Assembly: GCF_003012815.1 (NCBI RefSeq)
Contig: NZ_PXYJ01000001.1
Location: 1-64,000 of the forward strand
Reading direction: 5' to 3'
DNA: 64,000 nucleotides
Source: Allosphingosinicella vermicomposti
GTDB lineage: Bacteria; Pseudomonadota; Alphaproteobacteria; Sphingomonadales; Sphingomonadaceae
In this document: positions 24,829-34,336 of the stretch, in pieces
How the letters are laid out: each line of letters starts with the position of its first letter
Position numbering within the stretch: position 1 is the stretch's first letter
The notes under the pieces: generated by a model
Seen by the model: only the letters and a program-made list of their open reading frames with translations
What the model was told of the DNA's origin: nothing
Database searches by the model: none
Position numbers and translations under genes: made by a program

Positions 24829-25590
24829 TTAAGGCAAAGCAATCACCGACATTTGCCGCCCATAAGCCGGCTCGCCGCGATGAGTGGCACGGCGGTAGCT
24901 GTAGAAGCGATCGGTGGCGGAATAGGTGTCGAGGCCGAGTGCCTCGACCTTCGTCACGCCGGCGGCGGCGAGACGGGAGAGGACGAAGCCTTCGAGGTCG
25001 AACTGATAATGGTCCTGGCGCCCGTGCGAGAAGAAATGCTCGAAGGCCGGATCCGCCTCGACGAAGCGGCGCAGGAAGGCTTCGTCAACCTCATAGGATT
25101 TGCGGGCGATGGTGGGACCGACGGCGGCGGCGATAGCATCGCGCCGGGCACCGAGTTTCTCCATCTCGGCAACAGTCGCTTCGACGATGCCGCCCACGGC
25201 GCCCTTCCATCCGGCATGGGCCGCGCCGATCACCCCTGCTTGCTTGTCGGCGAACAGGATGGGGGTGCAGTCCGCCGTGACGATGCCGAGTGCAAGGCCG
25301 GGGCGGTTGGTGACGAGGGCATCGGCTTCAGGGCGTGCTTCATCGCCCCAAGGGTCATTCACTGGGACGGCGATGGCGGAATGGATTTGATAGACGGACA
25401 CGAGTTGCCGTCCCGGTGCCACTACTTCGACCGCCCGCCGCCGATTTTCCGCGACCGCGATTGGATCGTCGCCACTGCCGAGGCCGACATTGAGGCCCGC
25501 GGCAACACCTTCCGATACGCCGCCCCGCCGTCCGAGGAAGCCGTGGGGCAGGCCGTCGAGAAGGCTTGAGCGGATGACCTCCACGGTCAT
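24829..25590 (-). CDS. pgeF: Purine nucleoside phosphorylase / laccase-domain protein
   Basis: YfiH/DUF152 family protein of 253 residues. Members were called polyphenol oxidases, but have been shown to act on purine nucleosides (adenosine deaminase and phosphorylase activity) or in peptidoglycan editing (PgeF). Metal-site motifs are complete: VYQIHSA (His), VTADCTPIL (Cys) and GAAHAGWKG (His), plus VGPTIARKSYEVD. The ATG overlaps the GNAT stop by 4 bases, and it is the last gene of the midA-GNAT-pgeF operon. Confidence 0.92.
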   Translation of the reverse strand: MTVEVIRSSLLDGLPHGFLGRRGGVSEGVAAGLNVGLGSGDDPIAVAENRRRAVEVVAPGRQLVSVYQIHSAIAVPVNDPWGDEARPEADALVTNRPGLALGIVTADCTPILFADKQAGVIGAAHAGWKGAVGGIVEATVAEMEKLGARRDAIAAAVGPTIARKSYEVDEAFLRRFVEADPAFEHFFSHGRQDHYQFDLEGFVLSRLAAAGVTKVEALGLDTYSATDRFYSYRRATHRGEPAYGRQMSVIALP

Positions 25591-26111
25591 GCCGCTTTCT
25601 CCAGTGCGAGATGCATCACGATATCCTCGTCCACATGATTGCCGACTTTGAACGCATATGGGCCGACTTCGGTGAAGCCGTAGCGCGCGTAGAAGCGGCG
25701 CGCGCGGTGATTGTCGATGAAGACCGACAAATAGAGATGCTCGGCCTCGCGCCGTTGCGCTTCATCCAGAACCCACCGCATCAGCGCCTGCGCGATGCCC
25801 GCGCCGTGCCAGGGCTTCAATACATAGAATTGGCGCAGCTCCGTTGACCGGCCGATGGGCGGGAAGGGCAGGGAGGGCGGCCCCACCTTGGCGAAGGCGA
25901 CCGCCTCATTCCCGGCGATAGCGAGGCGCACCGCGAAATCGGGGTTCGCCAGTTCTTCGGTCCAGCCTTCGGTCGTGTGCCCTTCCAGAAAGGCGGCGAG
26001 ATCCTCGGGCTTGTAAAGGTGCCCGAATGTCTCGGTGAAAGTGCGCCGTGCAAGCGATGCGAGCGCGGCGGCATCTGCCGTGTTCGCCATGCGATAGGTA
26101 ATGTCGGTCAT
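25587..26111 (-). CDS. GNAT-family N-acetyltransferase
   Basis: Predicted acetyl-CoA-dependent acetyltransferase of 174 residues. The acetyl-CoA site is seen in LRQFYVLKPWHGAGIAQALM (the R/Q-x-x-G-x-G/A loop, here WHGAGIA), and the C-terminal VFIDNHRARRFYARYGFTEVG is the usual motif B region. The ATG at 26111 overlaps the midA stop by one base. Its acceptor substrate is unknown; it resembles the diamine/ribosomal-type acetyltransferases only in general layout. Confidence 0.9.
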   Translation of the reverse strand: MTDITYRMANTADAAALASLARRTFTETFGHLYKPEDLAAFLEGHTTEGWTEELANPDFAVRLAIAGNEAVAFAKVGPPSLPFPPIGRSTELRQFYVLKPWHGAGIAQALMRWVLDEAQRREAEHLYLSVFIDNHRARRFYARYGFTEVGPYAFKVGNHVDEDIVMHLALEKAA

Positions 26112-27157
26112 CAAAAGCCCAAAGGTTCGGGCCAAGCCGGCGCGGTCAAGGCCATGGCCTTGAACAGGGTGCCCATCTGTTCGGGGGCGACGAGGCGGCT
26201 ACGTGCCGTTTCGATCTCCCCGGCCCGCGCCGGAGCGGCGCGAGACAGGGCGGCCGCGCGCAGATCGATGCTCATGGCGGTGAGGAAGGCGCCTTGCGCC
26301 GCAACCGGCGACACGCGCGCACCGCCCGCACGCGCGGCATCGCCCAAGGCTTCGAAATCGACATGGACGGTGAGGTCGTGCTCGCCTGGATTTGCGAAGG
26401 GATCGGCATAAGCGTGACCGCGCACCGCCTGGAGCGTGTCGCCGATGCTGGTCCGCTCATGCCCATAATCGATGATCAGGGCCGCGCCGCCTTGCCCTGC
26501 GATCCGCTCGGACAGCGCGCGCATGATCGCGACCGAGGCGGGCGAGGTTTCAAGGACCGATCCGACCGGCGCGTGACGCAGGTGCGGCGGAATTAAGTTG
26601 TCGGGAACGAGCGGCCCGGCGCCGGGCATGAAGGCGCCGTCGTCGATACCCACCATCCGTTCGCACCAGCCGCCCGGCATGCGGGCGAGCTGGCGCACGG
26701 GAAGCGCGTCGAAAAATTCATTAGCGACGATCAGCAGCGGCCGATCCTCGGGAAGGGTGTCCACATCGTCATGCCAGCGGGCGTCGGGCACTCGTTCCTT
26801 CTGCGCCGCGCGAAGTACGGGGCTCGTCTCGACCAAGTGAACCGGCGGCGTCAGTCCCGCCGCCTTCATCGCCCGCAGCGCGTCGGCGGCAAGCGTGCCG
26901 CGGCCCGGCCCAAGCTCGACATAGCAAGCGCCATCCGGTCGACCCGCGCGGATCCACAGATCGGCGAGCCATAGGCCAACGAGTTCACCGAACATTTGGC
27001 TGATCTCCGGCGCCGTGGTGAAATCCCCCGCCGCGCCGAGCGGATCGCGCGTCGCGTAATAATGCGCGTTCGCCTGCCCCATATAATGCGCGACGGATAT
27101 CGGGCCAGTGGCGGCGATCTGTCGCTTCAGTTTTTCGGAAAAATCTATTCTACCCAT
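26111..27157 (-). CDS. MidA/NDUFAF7-family SAM methyltransferase
   Basis: Protein of 348 residues in the DUF185/MidA family. The mitochondrial homologue NDUFAF7 methylates an arginine of the complex I 49-kDa subunit; the bacterial role may be the same. N-terminal ISVAHYMGQANAHYY and GAAGDFTTAPEISQMFGELV are diagnostic; the SAM motif is CYVELGPGRGTLAADAL (about residue 80), and VANEFFDALPVRQL follows. First gene of a three-gene operon with the GNAT and pgeF genes. No nuo genes are in the window. Confidence 0.92.
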   Translation of the reverse strand: MGRIDFSEKLKRQIAATGPISVAHYMGQANAHYYATRDPLGAAGDFTTAPEISQMFGELVGLWLADLWIRAGRPDGACYVELGPGRGTLAADALRAMKAAGLTPPVHLVETSPVLRAAQKERVPDARWHDDVDTLPEDRPLLIVANEFFDALPVRQLARMPGGWCERMVGIDDGAFMPGAGPLVPDNLIPPHLRHAPVGSVLETSPASVAIMRALSERIAGQGGAALIIDYGHERTSIGDTLQAVRGHAYADPFANPGEHDLTVHVDFEALGDAARAGGARVSPVAAQGAFLTAMSIDLRAAALSRAAPARAGEIETARSRLVAPEQMGTLFKAMALTAPAWPEPLGF

Positions 27158-27160
27158 ATC

Positions 27161-27230
27161 CCGCTAGGGCTGAGCTTGTCGAAGCCCGCTCCAGCTGGAA
27201 CCGTCCTTCGACAAGCTCAGGACTAGCGGA
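27161..27230. repeat. Palindromic repeat, family C variant
   Basis: CCGCTAGGGCTGAGCTTGTC and CCTTCGACAAGCTCAGGACT arms enclose GCTGGAACCG. Nearly the same element is at 62945-63046. Confidence 0.8.
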
Positions 27231-27251
27231 TTAGTAAAGGGCGCATACATG

Positions 27252-28064
27252 TCAGGCGACGCTTTCGCCGCCCGCAATGGGCTCCACGCGCGCGCGGCGG
27301 CCCTTGGCGGTCGCGATGAGATAGAGACCGCCAAGGATCATCGGCACGGTGAGGGTCTGGCCCATGGAGAGGCCCCACCAGAGATGTTCGAGGCCGACGT
27401 CGGGCTGGCGCACCATTTCGACGAGGAAGCGGCTGATGCCGTAGCCCAAGAGGAAGGTGCCGACGAGCTTGCCCGGCTGGTAACGCGCCTCCGTCTTCCA
27501 GAACAGGAACCAGAGGATGAAACCGAGCGCGAGGCCTTCGAGACCCGCTTCGTAAAGCTGGCTCGGATGGCGTGCCACCTCGCCGCCGGTCGGGAAGACG
27601 ACAGCCCAAGGAAGATCGGTCGGGCGGCCCCACAATTCGCCGTTCACGAAATTGGCGATGCGGCCGAAGAACAGGCCGAAGGGAATGCAGCAGGCGACAT
27701 AATCGTGGATGCGCAGCCAGTTTAGGCCATTCTTGCGCGCCAGATAGAGAAGGCCGAGCGACACGCCGATGACACCGCCGTGGAAGGACATGCCGCCGTC
27801 CCACAGCTGCGGAATTTCGAGCGGATTGGCGAGATAATATTCGGGCCGGTAGAAGAGGACGTAGCCCAGGCGCCCGCCAAAGATCACGCCGATCGCCACG
27901 AAGAAGACGAGATCGTCGACATGCCGCCGCGCCATCGGGGCGCCGGGCCGGTCGATCAGCTTCAGCATGTACCACCAGCCCGCGACGATGCCCGCGAGAT
28001 AGGCCAGAGAATACCAGCGGAGCTGAAAAAAGCCGAGGTCAAGGGCGATGGGGTCGAGGCCCAT
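27252..28064 (-). CDS. lgt: Prolipoprotein diacylglyceryl transferase
   Basis: Integral membrane enzyme that transfers diacylglycerol to the lipobox cysteine of prolipoproteins, the first step of lipoprotein maturation. The signature [18 protein letters not shown] is complete, including the catalytic Arg and the conserved Asn-Gly-Glu. Other conserved parts are [11 protein letters not shown] and RHPSQLYEA. About seven transmembrane helices. I start at the ATG at 28064 ([20 protein letters not shown]), which matches the family N-terminus and has GGGACC upstream; a TTG at 28127 would add 21 residues. Length is 270 residues. Confidence 0.95.
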   Translation of the reverse strand: MGLDPIALDLGFFQLRWYSLAYLAGIVAGWWYMLKLIDRPGAPMARRHVDDLVFFVAIGVIFGGRLGYVLFYRPEYYLANPLEIPQLWDGGMSFHGGVIGVSLGLLYLARKNGLNWLRIHDYVACCIPFGLFFGRIANFVNGELWGRPTDLPWAVVFPTGGEVARHPSQLYEAGLEGLALGFILWFLFWKTEARYQPGKLVGTFLLGYGISRFLVEMVRQPDVGLEHLWWGLSMGQTLTVPMILGGLYLIATAKGRRARVEPIAGGESVA

Positions 28065-28188
28065 CCGGTCCCAACGTAAGGCCGCCGTAGCGTCAACTGC
28101 GGCGGCTGTAAGTGCTGTCAGTATCAAGGCTTTCCCCTTGTGATTTCACCCCTCATAGTAAGAGTGAATCAAAACGAAAAGAGCGAGG

Positions 28189-29880
28189 ATGGTGAGGATG
28201 CCGAGCGCACTCGATCTGAAGTTCGAAGCCGTGCTGAACGCGGTGACCGGGCCTAGCGGCCCGGTCCAGATCGGCAAGGACGCGCGCGGCCTCCCTATCG
28301 TCGAGAATTTTCCGCAGACATTGCCCGGCCTCTTCGACGCGTTTTGCGCGCTCAACGCCGATACCATCGGCGTCATCGCAGGTGATGAGCGGCTGACCTT
28401 TGCGGACCTTAATGTGAGGGCGAACGAGGCAGCGAAGGCGCTGGCTAGCGGCTTTAGCATAAGCAAGGGCGACCGGGTCGCCATCGCCATGCGCAACTGT
28501 CCGTCCTGGATCGTCTCCTACATGGCAGTGCTGAAAGCCGGGGCGATCGCTGTGCTCGTCAACGGCTGGTGGCAGCCGGACGAGTTGGCCCATGGCATCG
28601 CGCTCACCGATCCCAAACTGATCCTTGCCGATGCGCTACGCGCCAAGCGGATCGTAGCAACGGGGGCGAAGGCGGATGTCGTGACGCTCGACATCGACCG
28701 GCCAATCGCGGATGCCCTTGCGCCGATCCTGGCGAGAAGGGGTGCGGACATTGCGCTTCCCGCCGTAGCGCCCGAAGATGATGCCACCATCCTCTTCACA
28801 TCCGGTTCGACTGGCCTCTCAAAGGGCGCGGTGTCGACCCATCAGGCGGTCGCTAATGCGACCTACGCTTATTCGATCGGCCTCATCTGCCTGAAAGGCA
28901 TATTGGAAAGCGAAGGGCGTCCGCCGGTCAACCCGCCGCGCACGCTGGTTTGCGTGCCTCTCTTCCATGTGACGGGCGAAGTGCCCGTCATGTTGAACAG
29001 CTTCGTGATCGGGCGCGGCATGGTGCTGATGCCGAAATGGGATCCGGGCGAGGCGTTGCGCCTGATCGAACGGGAAACAATCACCTATTTCGTCGGCGTG
29101 CCTACGATGAGCCTGGAGCTGATGCAGCATCCGGATCGCGGCAAATATGATCTTTCCTCGCTGACGGACATTGCGGCAGGCGGCGCGGCGCGGCCCATCG
29201 CCCATGTGAAGCGGCTCCAGGAAAGCTTCGCCGCCGCCAACCCGGCGCTCGGCTATGGCCTGACCGAAACCAATGCGACGGGCTGCAGCAATTTCTGGTC
29301 CAATTATGCCGACCGGCCCGCATCGACCGGCAGGGCGCAGCCGCCGCTTGTCGAGCTTGCGATCCTTGGAACCGGCGACACGCATTTACCAACCGGAGAG
29401 CGCGGCGAGATCGGAATTCGCACCGCCGCCAATATTCGGGCCTATTGGAACGATGCCGAAGCAACCGAAGGGTTGTTCACGGCGGACGGCTATGTGCGCA
29501 CCGGCGACATCGGCTATCTCGACGAAGACGGCTATCTCTTCATTGTCGACCGCAAGAAAGACATCATCATTCGCGGTGGCGAGAATATCAGCTGCCAGGA
29601 AGTGGAGGCGGCCATTTACTCACATCCGGCCGTTTCCGAAGCCGCTGTCTTCGGCATTGCGGACGACCGTCTGGGCGAGGTGCCCGCCGCGATCATCTAT
29701 TGCGAGGAGCAGGGCGGGTTGGATGAGAGCAGTCTTGCCGCTTTCCTGGAGGAACGGCTTGCGCATTACAAAATTCCGGCGCGTTTCTGGTTTCTGGATG
29801 AGCCGCTTCCCAAGCTTGGCACCGGGAAGATCGACAAGGTAACGCTGCGGGATCGTTATGGCGACAGGGTTTCGGCCTGA
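28189..29880 (+). CDS. AMP-binding acyl-CoA synthetase
   Basis: Acyl-adenylate-forming ligase of 563 residues, probably a fatty or aromatic acid-CoA ligase. The P-loop is ATILFTSGSTGLSKGAVSTH; A5 is ALGYGLTETNATG; A7/A8 read RTGDIGYLDEDGYLFIVDRK and KDIIIRGGENI; the catalytic lysine lies in LGTGKIDK near the end. The start is ATG at 28189 or 28198 (three codons later). It heads a same-strand run with the molybdopterin enzyme, hemH and phaB, but an 88-base gap makes co-transcription uncertain. The substrate cannot be told. Confidence 0.9.
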   Translation: MVRMPSALDLKFEAVLNAVTGPSGPVQIGKDARGLPIVENFPQTLPGLFDAFCALNADTIGVIAGDERLTFADLNVRANEAAKALASGFSISKGDRVAIAMRNCPSWIVSYMAVLKAGAIAVLVNGWWQPDELAHGIALTDPKLILADALRAKRIVATGAKADVVTLDIDRPIADALAPILARRGADIALPAVAPEDDATILFTSGSTGLSKGAVSTHQAVANATYAYSIGLICLKGILESEGRPPVNPPRTLVCVPLFHVTGEVPVMLNSFVIGRGMVLMPKWDPGEALRLIERETITYFVGVPTMSLELMQHPDRGKYDLSSLTDIAAGGAARPIAHVKRLQESFAAANPALGYGLTETNATGCSNFWSNYADRPASTGRAQPPLVELAILGTGDTHLPTGERGEIGIRTAANIRAYWNDAEATEGLFTADGYVRTGDIGYLDEDGYLFIVDRKKDIIIRGGENISCQEVEAAIYSHPAVSEAAVFGIADDRLGEVPAAIIYCEEQGGLDESSLAAFLEERLAHYKIPARFWFLDEPLPKLGTGKIDKVTLRDRYGDRVSA

Positions 29881-29968
29881 ACCGCCTTTCTCCCCGAAGA
29901 CGTTGTCAGAAGCCGGAAAGCCGTGAACGGAGATTGTCGCCGTTCGCGCTTCTCCCTATCAGGCTGCG

Positions 29969-32194
29969 ATGGCGAAGGCACCGGCAACAGCTTTAAGCAG
30001 GCGCACGCTGCTGATCGGCGGCGGCGTTGGTGCGGGCCTCGTCATTGCCTGGACGATGTGGCCGCGCGGAACTGAGACCAGCTTGCGGGCCGGGCCGGGC
30101 GAAACGGTGTTCAACGCCTATTTGAAAATCGGTAGTGACGGGCGCGTGGTCGTCGCTGTCCCGCAGGCCGAATTGGGTCAGGGCGTTTATACCAGTTTGC
30201 CGCAAATCCTTGCTGATGAGCTTGGAGCGGATTGGCGGACGGTCGCTGTTGAACCTGCGCCGCTCAGCCCGGTCTATGCCAATATGCTGCTTGCCGAGGA
30301 GGGGGTGGGTGAAGGCGTGCCCGACGCCTTGCAGGGCATCACCCGCTGGGCCGCGCGCGGATCGGCGGAGCGCTCTGCTTTAATGCTGACCGGTGGCTCC
30401 TCCTCCATCCGCGCGTTCGAGCGGCCTTTGCGGGAGGCAGGCGCGGCAGCGCGGGTGTTGTTGTCTAAAGCGGCGGCGGATCGCTGGAATGTCGACTGGG
30501 AAGAGGTCGAAACCGCGAACGGCTTCGTAATCCATGGCGGCAACCGGCTGAGCTTTGCGGAGTTGGCGGAGGCTGCCGCTGAACAGGATGTGCCGGATGG
30601 CCTGCCGATGCGCGCAGGCGACCGGAACCGCTTGGTCGGCGAGCCGCTGCCGCGCATCGACGTCCCGGCCAAGATCGATGGGTCCGCGCGCTTTGCCGCC
30701 GATGTGCGCTTGCCGCGCATGGTCTATGCGTCCGTGCGGGCCGGGCCGATCGGTGACAATCGGCTCGAGCGCATCGACCGCGAGGCGGCAAGCCGCGTGC
30801 CTGGCCTTCTTGGCCTGTTCGAACGTGAAACCTGGGTTGGCGCCGCGGCGAGCAATTGGTGGGCGGCCAATCGCGCGGTTGAAGCGATGAAGCCGGTCTT
30901 CGAAACGCGTGGGGCTCTCCTCAACACCGCCGATGCCGAGGCGGTGCTGGCCGAAGCCAGGGAAAGCGGCGAGGCGACGCGCCTCTTCGAATCCGGCGAT
31001 GTCGGCAATGCGTTTATCGGCGGCATAGGCTTTAGCGCGCATTATAGCGCCGCACCCGCCGCCAGCGCAGCTTTGGAACCGCTAAGCGCAACCGTGCGGA
31101 TCGAAGACGGGCAGGTTGAAATCTGGGCAGCGGTGCAGGCTCCGGCTGTCGCGCGTGCTGCTGCCGCAGAAGTGGCGGGTGTCGATGCGGGTCAGGTGAT
31201 TATCTATCCGATGCCGGGCGGCGGGGGTTATGGGCGCAGGCTTGAGACCGAGGCGATCACGCAGGCGGTATCGATCGCACGTGAATTGCAACGGCCGGTC
31301 CAGCTCGCCTGGTCGCGGCTCGAGGAGATGACGCAGGATCGATATCGGCCGCCTGCCATTGTCCGGTTGTCGGCGCGTCTGGGCGATGACGGGCGGATCG
31401 CCGCCTTGGCTGCGCGCATCGCTGCGCCGGGCGGGGAAAGCGGCTGGCTCAGCGCCGGAACTGCGGGGGCGCCGGACGAAGCGGACCGGAGCGCGGTTGC
31501 GGGCGCGGTGCCGCCTTACGGCATCCCGATCCTTACCATCGAACACGTTCCGGCCAATCCAGGAATTCCACGTGGCGCGTGGCGTTCGGGGATGCGGAGC
31601 GTCAACACCTTCTTCCTCGAATCCTTCATCGACGAAGTCGCGCGGCGGATCGGGGCTGAACCTATGTCGTTCCGCATCGGCATGCTCGGCGGCAACCCTC
31701 GCCTTGCCCGCGTCCTTTCGACAGCCGCGAATTTGGGCGGGTGGGATGGCGGCGCCACGGGAGGAGCGCTGGGCCTCGCCTGCCACGCGGCTTATGGTTC
31801 CTATGCGGCGTTGTTGGTGGAAATATCGGTTGCAGGCGGCCAGCGCATCAAGGTCGAGCGCGCGGTGTGCGCCGTCGATTGCGGCCGCGTCATCAACCCC
31901 GAAATCGTGCGGCAGCAGATTGAGGGCGGCCTCATCTACGGCATCGCCGCCGCCTGTGGGGCGCCGATCGGCTTCGAGGGCGGGCTTCCGACCGTACGCA
32001 CATTGTCCGGGCTTCGCTTTCCGCGCCTTGCGGACGCGCCGGATGTCACGGTCGAGATCATGCCGAGCGAGGATGATCCCGGCGGGGTCACCGAACTCAC
32101 CGTACCTCTCGCCGCGCCCGCAATTGCCAATGCGCTGTTCGCCGCGTCCGGCCAGCGCCTCCGCTCTTTACCTCTTATTCCCGGAACAGGTTGA
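29969..32194 (+). CDS. Molybdopterin-binding oxidoreductase, IorB-like, standing alone
   Basis: Large subunit of the xanthine oxidase family, of the isoquinoline 1-oxidoreductase beta type, 741 residues. An N-terminal Arg-Arg segment LSRRTLLIGGGVGAGLVIAW suggests Tat export and membrane anchoring. Molybdopterin-domain motifs include VVAVPQAELGQGVYTSLPQI, GNAFIGG, and PMPGGGGYGRR; the C-terminal PGGVTELTVPLAAPAIANAL keeps a glutamate where the catalytic Glu is expected. No 2Fe-2S small subunit (IorA) or cytochrome partner is beside it, nor is there a maturation factor. Its stop overlaps the hemH start by one base, so the two are translationally coupled. Confidence 0.85.
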   Translation: MAKAPATALSRRTLLIGGGVGAGLVIAWTMWPRGTETSLRAGPGETVFNAYLKIGSDGRVVVAVPQAELGQGVYTSLPQILADELGADWRTVAVEPAPLSPVYANMLLAEEGVGEGVPDALQGITRWAARGSAERSALMLTGGSSSIRAFERPLREAGAAARVLLSKAAADRWNVDWEEVETANGFVIHGGNRLSFAELAEAAAEQDVPDGLPMRAGDRNRLVGEPLPRIDVPAKIDGSARFAADVRLPRMVYASVRAGPIGDNRLERIDREAASRVPGLLGLFERETWVGAAASNWWAANRAVEAMKPVFETRGALLNTADAEAVLAEARESGEATRLFESGDVGNAFIGGIGFSAHYSAAPAASAALEPLSATVRIEDGQVEIWAAVQAPAVARAAAAEVAGVDAGQVIIYPMPGGGGYGRRLETEAITQAVSIARELQRPVQLAWSRLEEMTQDRYRPPAIVRLSARLGDDGRIAALAARIAAPGGESGWLSAGTAGAPDEADRSAVAGAVPPYGIPILTIEHVPANPGIPRGAWRSGMRSVNTFFLESFIDEVARRIGAEPMSFRIGMLGGNPRLARVLSTAANLGGWDGGATGGALGLACHAAYGSYAALLVEISVAGGQRIKVERAVCAVDCGRVINPEIVRQQIEGGLIYGIAAACGAPIGFEGGLPTVRTLSGLRFPRLADAPDVTVEIMPSEDDPGGVTELTVPLAAPAIANALFAASGQRLRSLPLIPGTG

Positions 32195-33201
32195 TGCAGA
32201 AACCCGCTGATCATCCGGCCATCCCGATCGCAAGGGTTGGCGTGCTCCTCATCAACCTCGGCACGCCCGATGCGGCGGAGGCGGGGGCGGTACGCCGATA
32301 TCTCAAGCAATTTCTGTCGGACCGCCGCGTCGTGGAAATCCCGCCCCTGATCTGGCAGCCGATCTTGCGCGGGATCATTCTCAACACGCGACCGAAAAAG
32401 TCCGTTCACGCTTATGCACAGGTTTGGAGCGAGGAAGGGTCGCCGCTGGCCGCCATTACCCGTCGGCAAGCGGCGGCGCTGCAAGGCGCATTCGGCGCGG
32501 ATGTGATCGTCGATTATGCCATGCGTTACGGCCAGCCGGCGATCGCGGACCGGATCGGCGCACTCAAGGCGCAGGGGTGTGAGCGGATCCTGATCGCGCC
32601 GCTTTACCCGCAATATTGCGCGGCGACGACGGCGACGGCGAACGATGCCGCTTTTGCCGCCCTCGCGGCGATGCGCTGGCAGCCTGCCATCCGGACCTTG
32701 CCGCCTTATCATGACGACCCTGCCTATATTGGCGCCCTAAGGAAGGCGCTGGAAACGGGGCTTGCCGCGCTCGATTTTACACCGGACACGATCCTGGCCA
32801 GCTTTCACGGCATGCCGGAACGCACGTTACATCTTGGTGATCCTTATCATTGTCATTGCCGAAAGACAGCGCGGCTCCTGTCGGAGGCGACGGGTCGGAC
32901 GATCAAGGTCGCCTTTCAGTCCCGCTTCGGGCGGGCCAAGTGGCTCGAGCCCGCGACCGATACGACGCTGGCGGCTATGCCCGGGCGGGGCATGAAGAAG
33001 GTGGCGCTTATCGCGCCGGGATTTTCCGCCGATTGCCTCGAAACGCTAGAGGAACTGGCTATTCGCGGGAAAGAGGTTTTTCTTTCCGCGGGGGGAACGG
33101 ATTTCGCCTATCTGCCTTGTCTCAACGACAGCGAGCCGGGGATCGAAATGCTGCGCAGCATTTTAACGCGTGAGCTTGCCGGATGGATGGCCGCGCCATA
33201 G
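32194..33201 (+). CDS. hemH: Ferrochelatase
   Basis: Inserts Fe2+ into protoporphyrin IX (or coproporphyrin) in the last step of haem synthesis. The 335-residue product starts VGVLLINLGTPDAAEAGAV, and has the LIAPLYPQYCAATTA segment, the active-site histidine in ILASFHGMPERTL, the cysteine-rich YHCHCRKTARLL, the FQSRFGRAKWLEP strand and VALIAPGFSADCLETLEEL. The ATG at 32194 overlaps the stop of the molybdopterin gene by one base. Confidence 0.95.
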   Translation: MQKPADHPAIPIARVGVLLINLGTPDAAEAGAVRRYLKQFLSDRRVVEIPPLIWQPILRGIILNTRPKKSVHAYAQVWSEEGSPLAAITRRQAAALQGAFGADVIVDYAMRYGQPAIADRIGALKAQGCERILIAPLYPQYCAATTATANDAAFAALAAMRWQPAIRTLPPYHDDPAYIGALRKALETGLAALDFTPDTILASFHGMPERTLHLGDPYHCHCRKTARLLSEATGRTIKVAFQSRFGRAKWLEPATDTTLAAMPGRGMKKVALIAPGFSADCLETLEELAIRGKEVFLSAGGTDFAYLPCLNDSEPGIEMLRSILTRELAGWMAAP

Positions 33202-33231
33202 GATCGCAGCTATAAAATAAGGGAGAGGTTG

Positions 33232-33954
33232 ATGACGCAAGTTGCGATCGTAACCGGTGGAACACGCGGCATCGGGGAGGCGATCAGCCTGGCTTTGCGG
33301 GACATGGGCCTTATGGTCGCGGCCAATTATGCGGGCAATGACGACAAGGCGCGCGACTTCACCAGCCGTACGGGCATTGCAGCCTATAAATGGAATGTCG
33401 GCGATTATGATGCCTGCGTCGAGGGTGTGATGCGGATCGAGGCGGCGCTGGGGCCGGTCGCGGTCCTCGTCAACAATGCCGGCATCACCCGCGACGGCAC
33501 GATGAAGAAAATGAGCCGCGACATGTGGGACGACGTGATCGACGTAAACCTCGGCGGCTGCTTCAACATGGCGAAAGCCGTGTGGGACGGCATGAATGCG
33601 CGGAAATATGGCCGCATCGTCAACATCGGTTCGATCAACGGCCAAGCCGGGCAATATGGCCAAGTCAATTATGCTGCCGCGAAGTCCGGCATCCATGGCT
33701 TCACCAAAGCGCTGGCACAGGAAGGTGCGCGGTCCGGCATCACCGTCAACGCCATAGCGCCGGGCTATATCGATACAGACATGGTCGCAGCCGTGCCGGA
33801 GGATGTGCTGGGAAAGATCGTCGCCCGTATCCCAGTGGGCCGCCTGGGCCGCGCCGAAGAAATTGCGCGCGGCGTTGCCTTTCTTTGTGCGCAGGATGCG
33901 GGCTTCGTCACCGGATCGACTCTGTCAATCAATGGTGGCCAGCATATGTATTGA
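33232..33954 (+). CDS. phaB: Acetoacetyl-CoA reductase
   Basis: NADPH-dependent short-chain dehydrogenase of 240 residues that makes (R)-3-hydroxybutyryl-CoA for polyhydroxyalkanoate. The Rossmann motif is VTGGTRGIGEAIS; NNAGITRD, the catalytic SINGQAGQYGQVNYAAAKSG (Ser, Tyr, Lys) and the IAPGYIDTDMVAAVP loop match PhaB closely and set it apart from FabG. The start is ATG 33232 after GGGAGAGG. It lies 30 bases after hemH. phaA and phaC are not in the window. Confidence 0.93.
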   Translation: MTQVAIVTGGTRGIGEAISLALRDMGLMVAANYAGNDDKARDFTSRTGIAAYKWNVGDYDACVEGVMRIEAALGPVAVLVNNAGITRDGTMKKMSRDMWDDVIDVNLGGCFNMAKAVWDGMNARKYGRIVNIGSINGQAGQYGQVNYAAAKSGIHGFTKALAQEGARSGITVNAIAPGYIDTDMVAAVPEDVLGKIVARIPVGRLGRAEEIARGVAFLCAQDAGFVTGSTLSINGGQHMY

Positions 33955-33979
33955 AGTTGCGGGCTTTCATTTCCCTTGC

Positions 33980-34063
33980 CGTCATTCCGGCGAAAGCCGC
34001 AATCTGGTGACAGGGATGGCGCGTTCTCGTCCTGAGACCCCGGCTTTTGCCGGGGTGACGGCG
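33980..34063. repeat. Palindromic repeat, family D
   Basis: CGTCATTCCGGCGAAAGCCG and CCGGCTTTTGCCGGGGTGAC arms. Related copies are at 61880-61960 and, as a half-element, 52338-52373. Confidence 0.8.
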
Positions 34064-34096
34064 AGAGTGGGGCTGTGTAATTGCTAAGGATGATCC

Positions 34097-34336
34097 GTGG
34101 ACTATAGCGGCCCTGTTAAACGGTCGATGACCATTGCCGGACACCAGACATCAATCAGTCTCGAGCCCCTATTCTGGGACGCCCTTTGCCGGGCGGCTGA
34201 GGAGGAGGGGGTGCCGCTTAACGCCCTCGTCGCGCGGATTGATGTTGAGCGCATTCAGGCCAGTGATCCGCCCAATCTCGGGAGCGCGATCCGCCTGTGG
34301 TTATTTGATCGGACGGCATCTCCGCGACAAAAATGA
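34097..34336 (+). CDS. Ribbon-helix-helix domain protein
   Basis: Small DNA-binding protein of 79 residues, RHH_4 type. The run KRSMTIAGHQTSISLEPLFW, then DALCRAAEEEGVPLNALVARID, is characteristic of the family in alphaproteobacteria. It starts at a GTG (34097) with AAGGA 6 bases upstream. Its stop codon lies inside an inverted repeat of Fur-box type, just before the siderophore receptor gene, so it may be a local regulator or merely the neighbour. Its target is unknown. Confidence 0.82.
   Translation: MDYSGPVKRSMTIAGHQTSISLEPLFWDALCRAAEEEGVPLNALVARIDVERIQASDPPNLGSAIRLWLFDRTASPRQK

Noticed and set aside
33980-34063. Family D repeat as terminator of phaB
   Set aside because: The arms are separated by about 45 bases and no T-run follows; a repeat explains it better.
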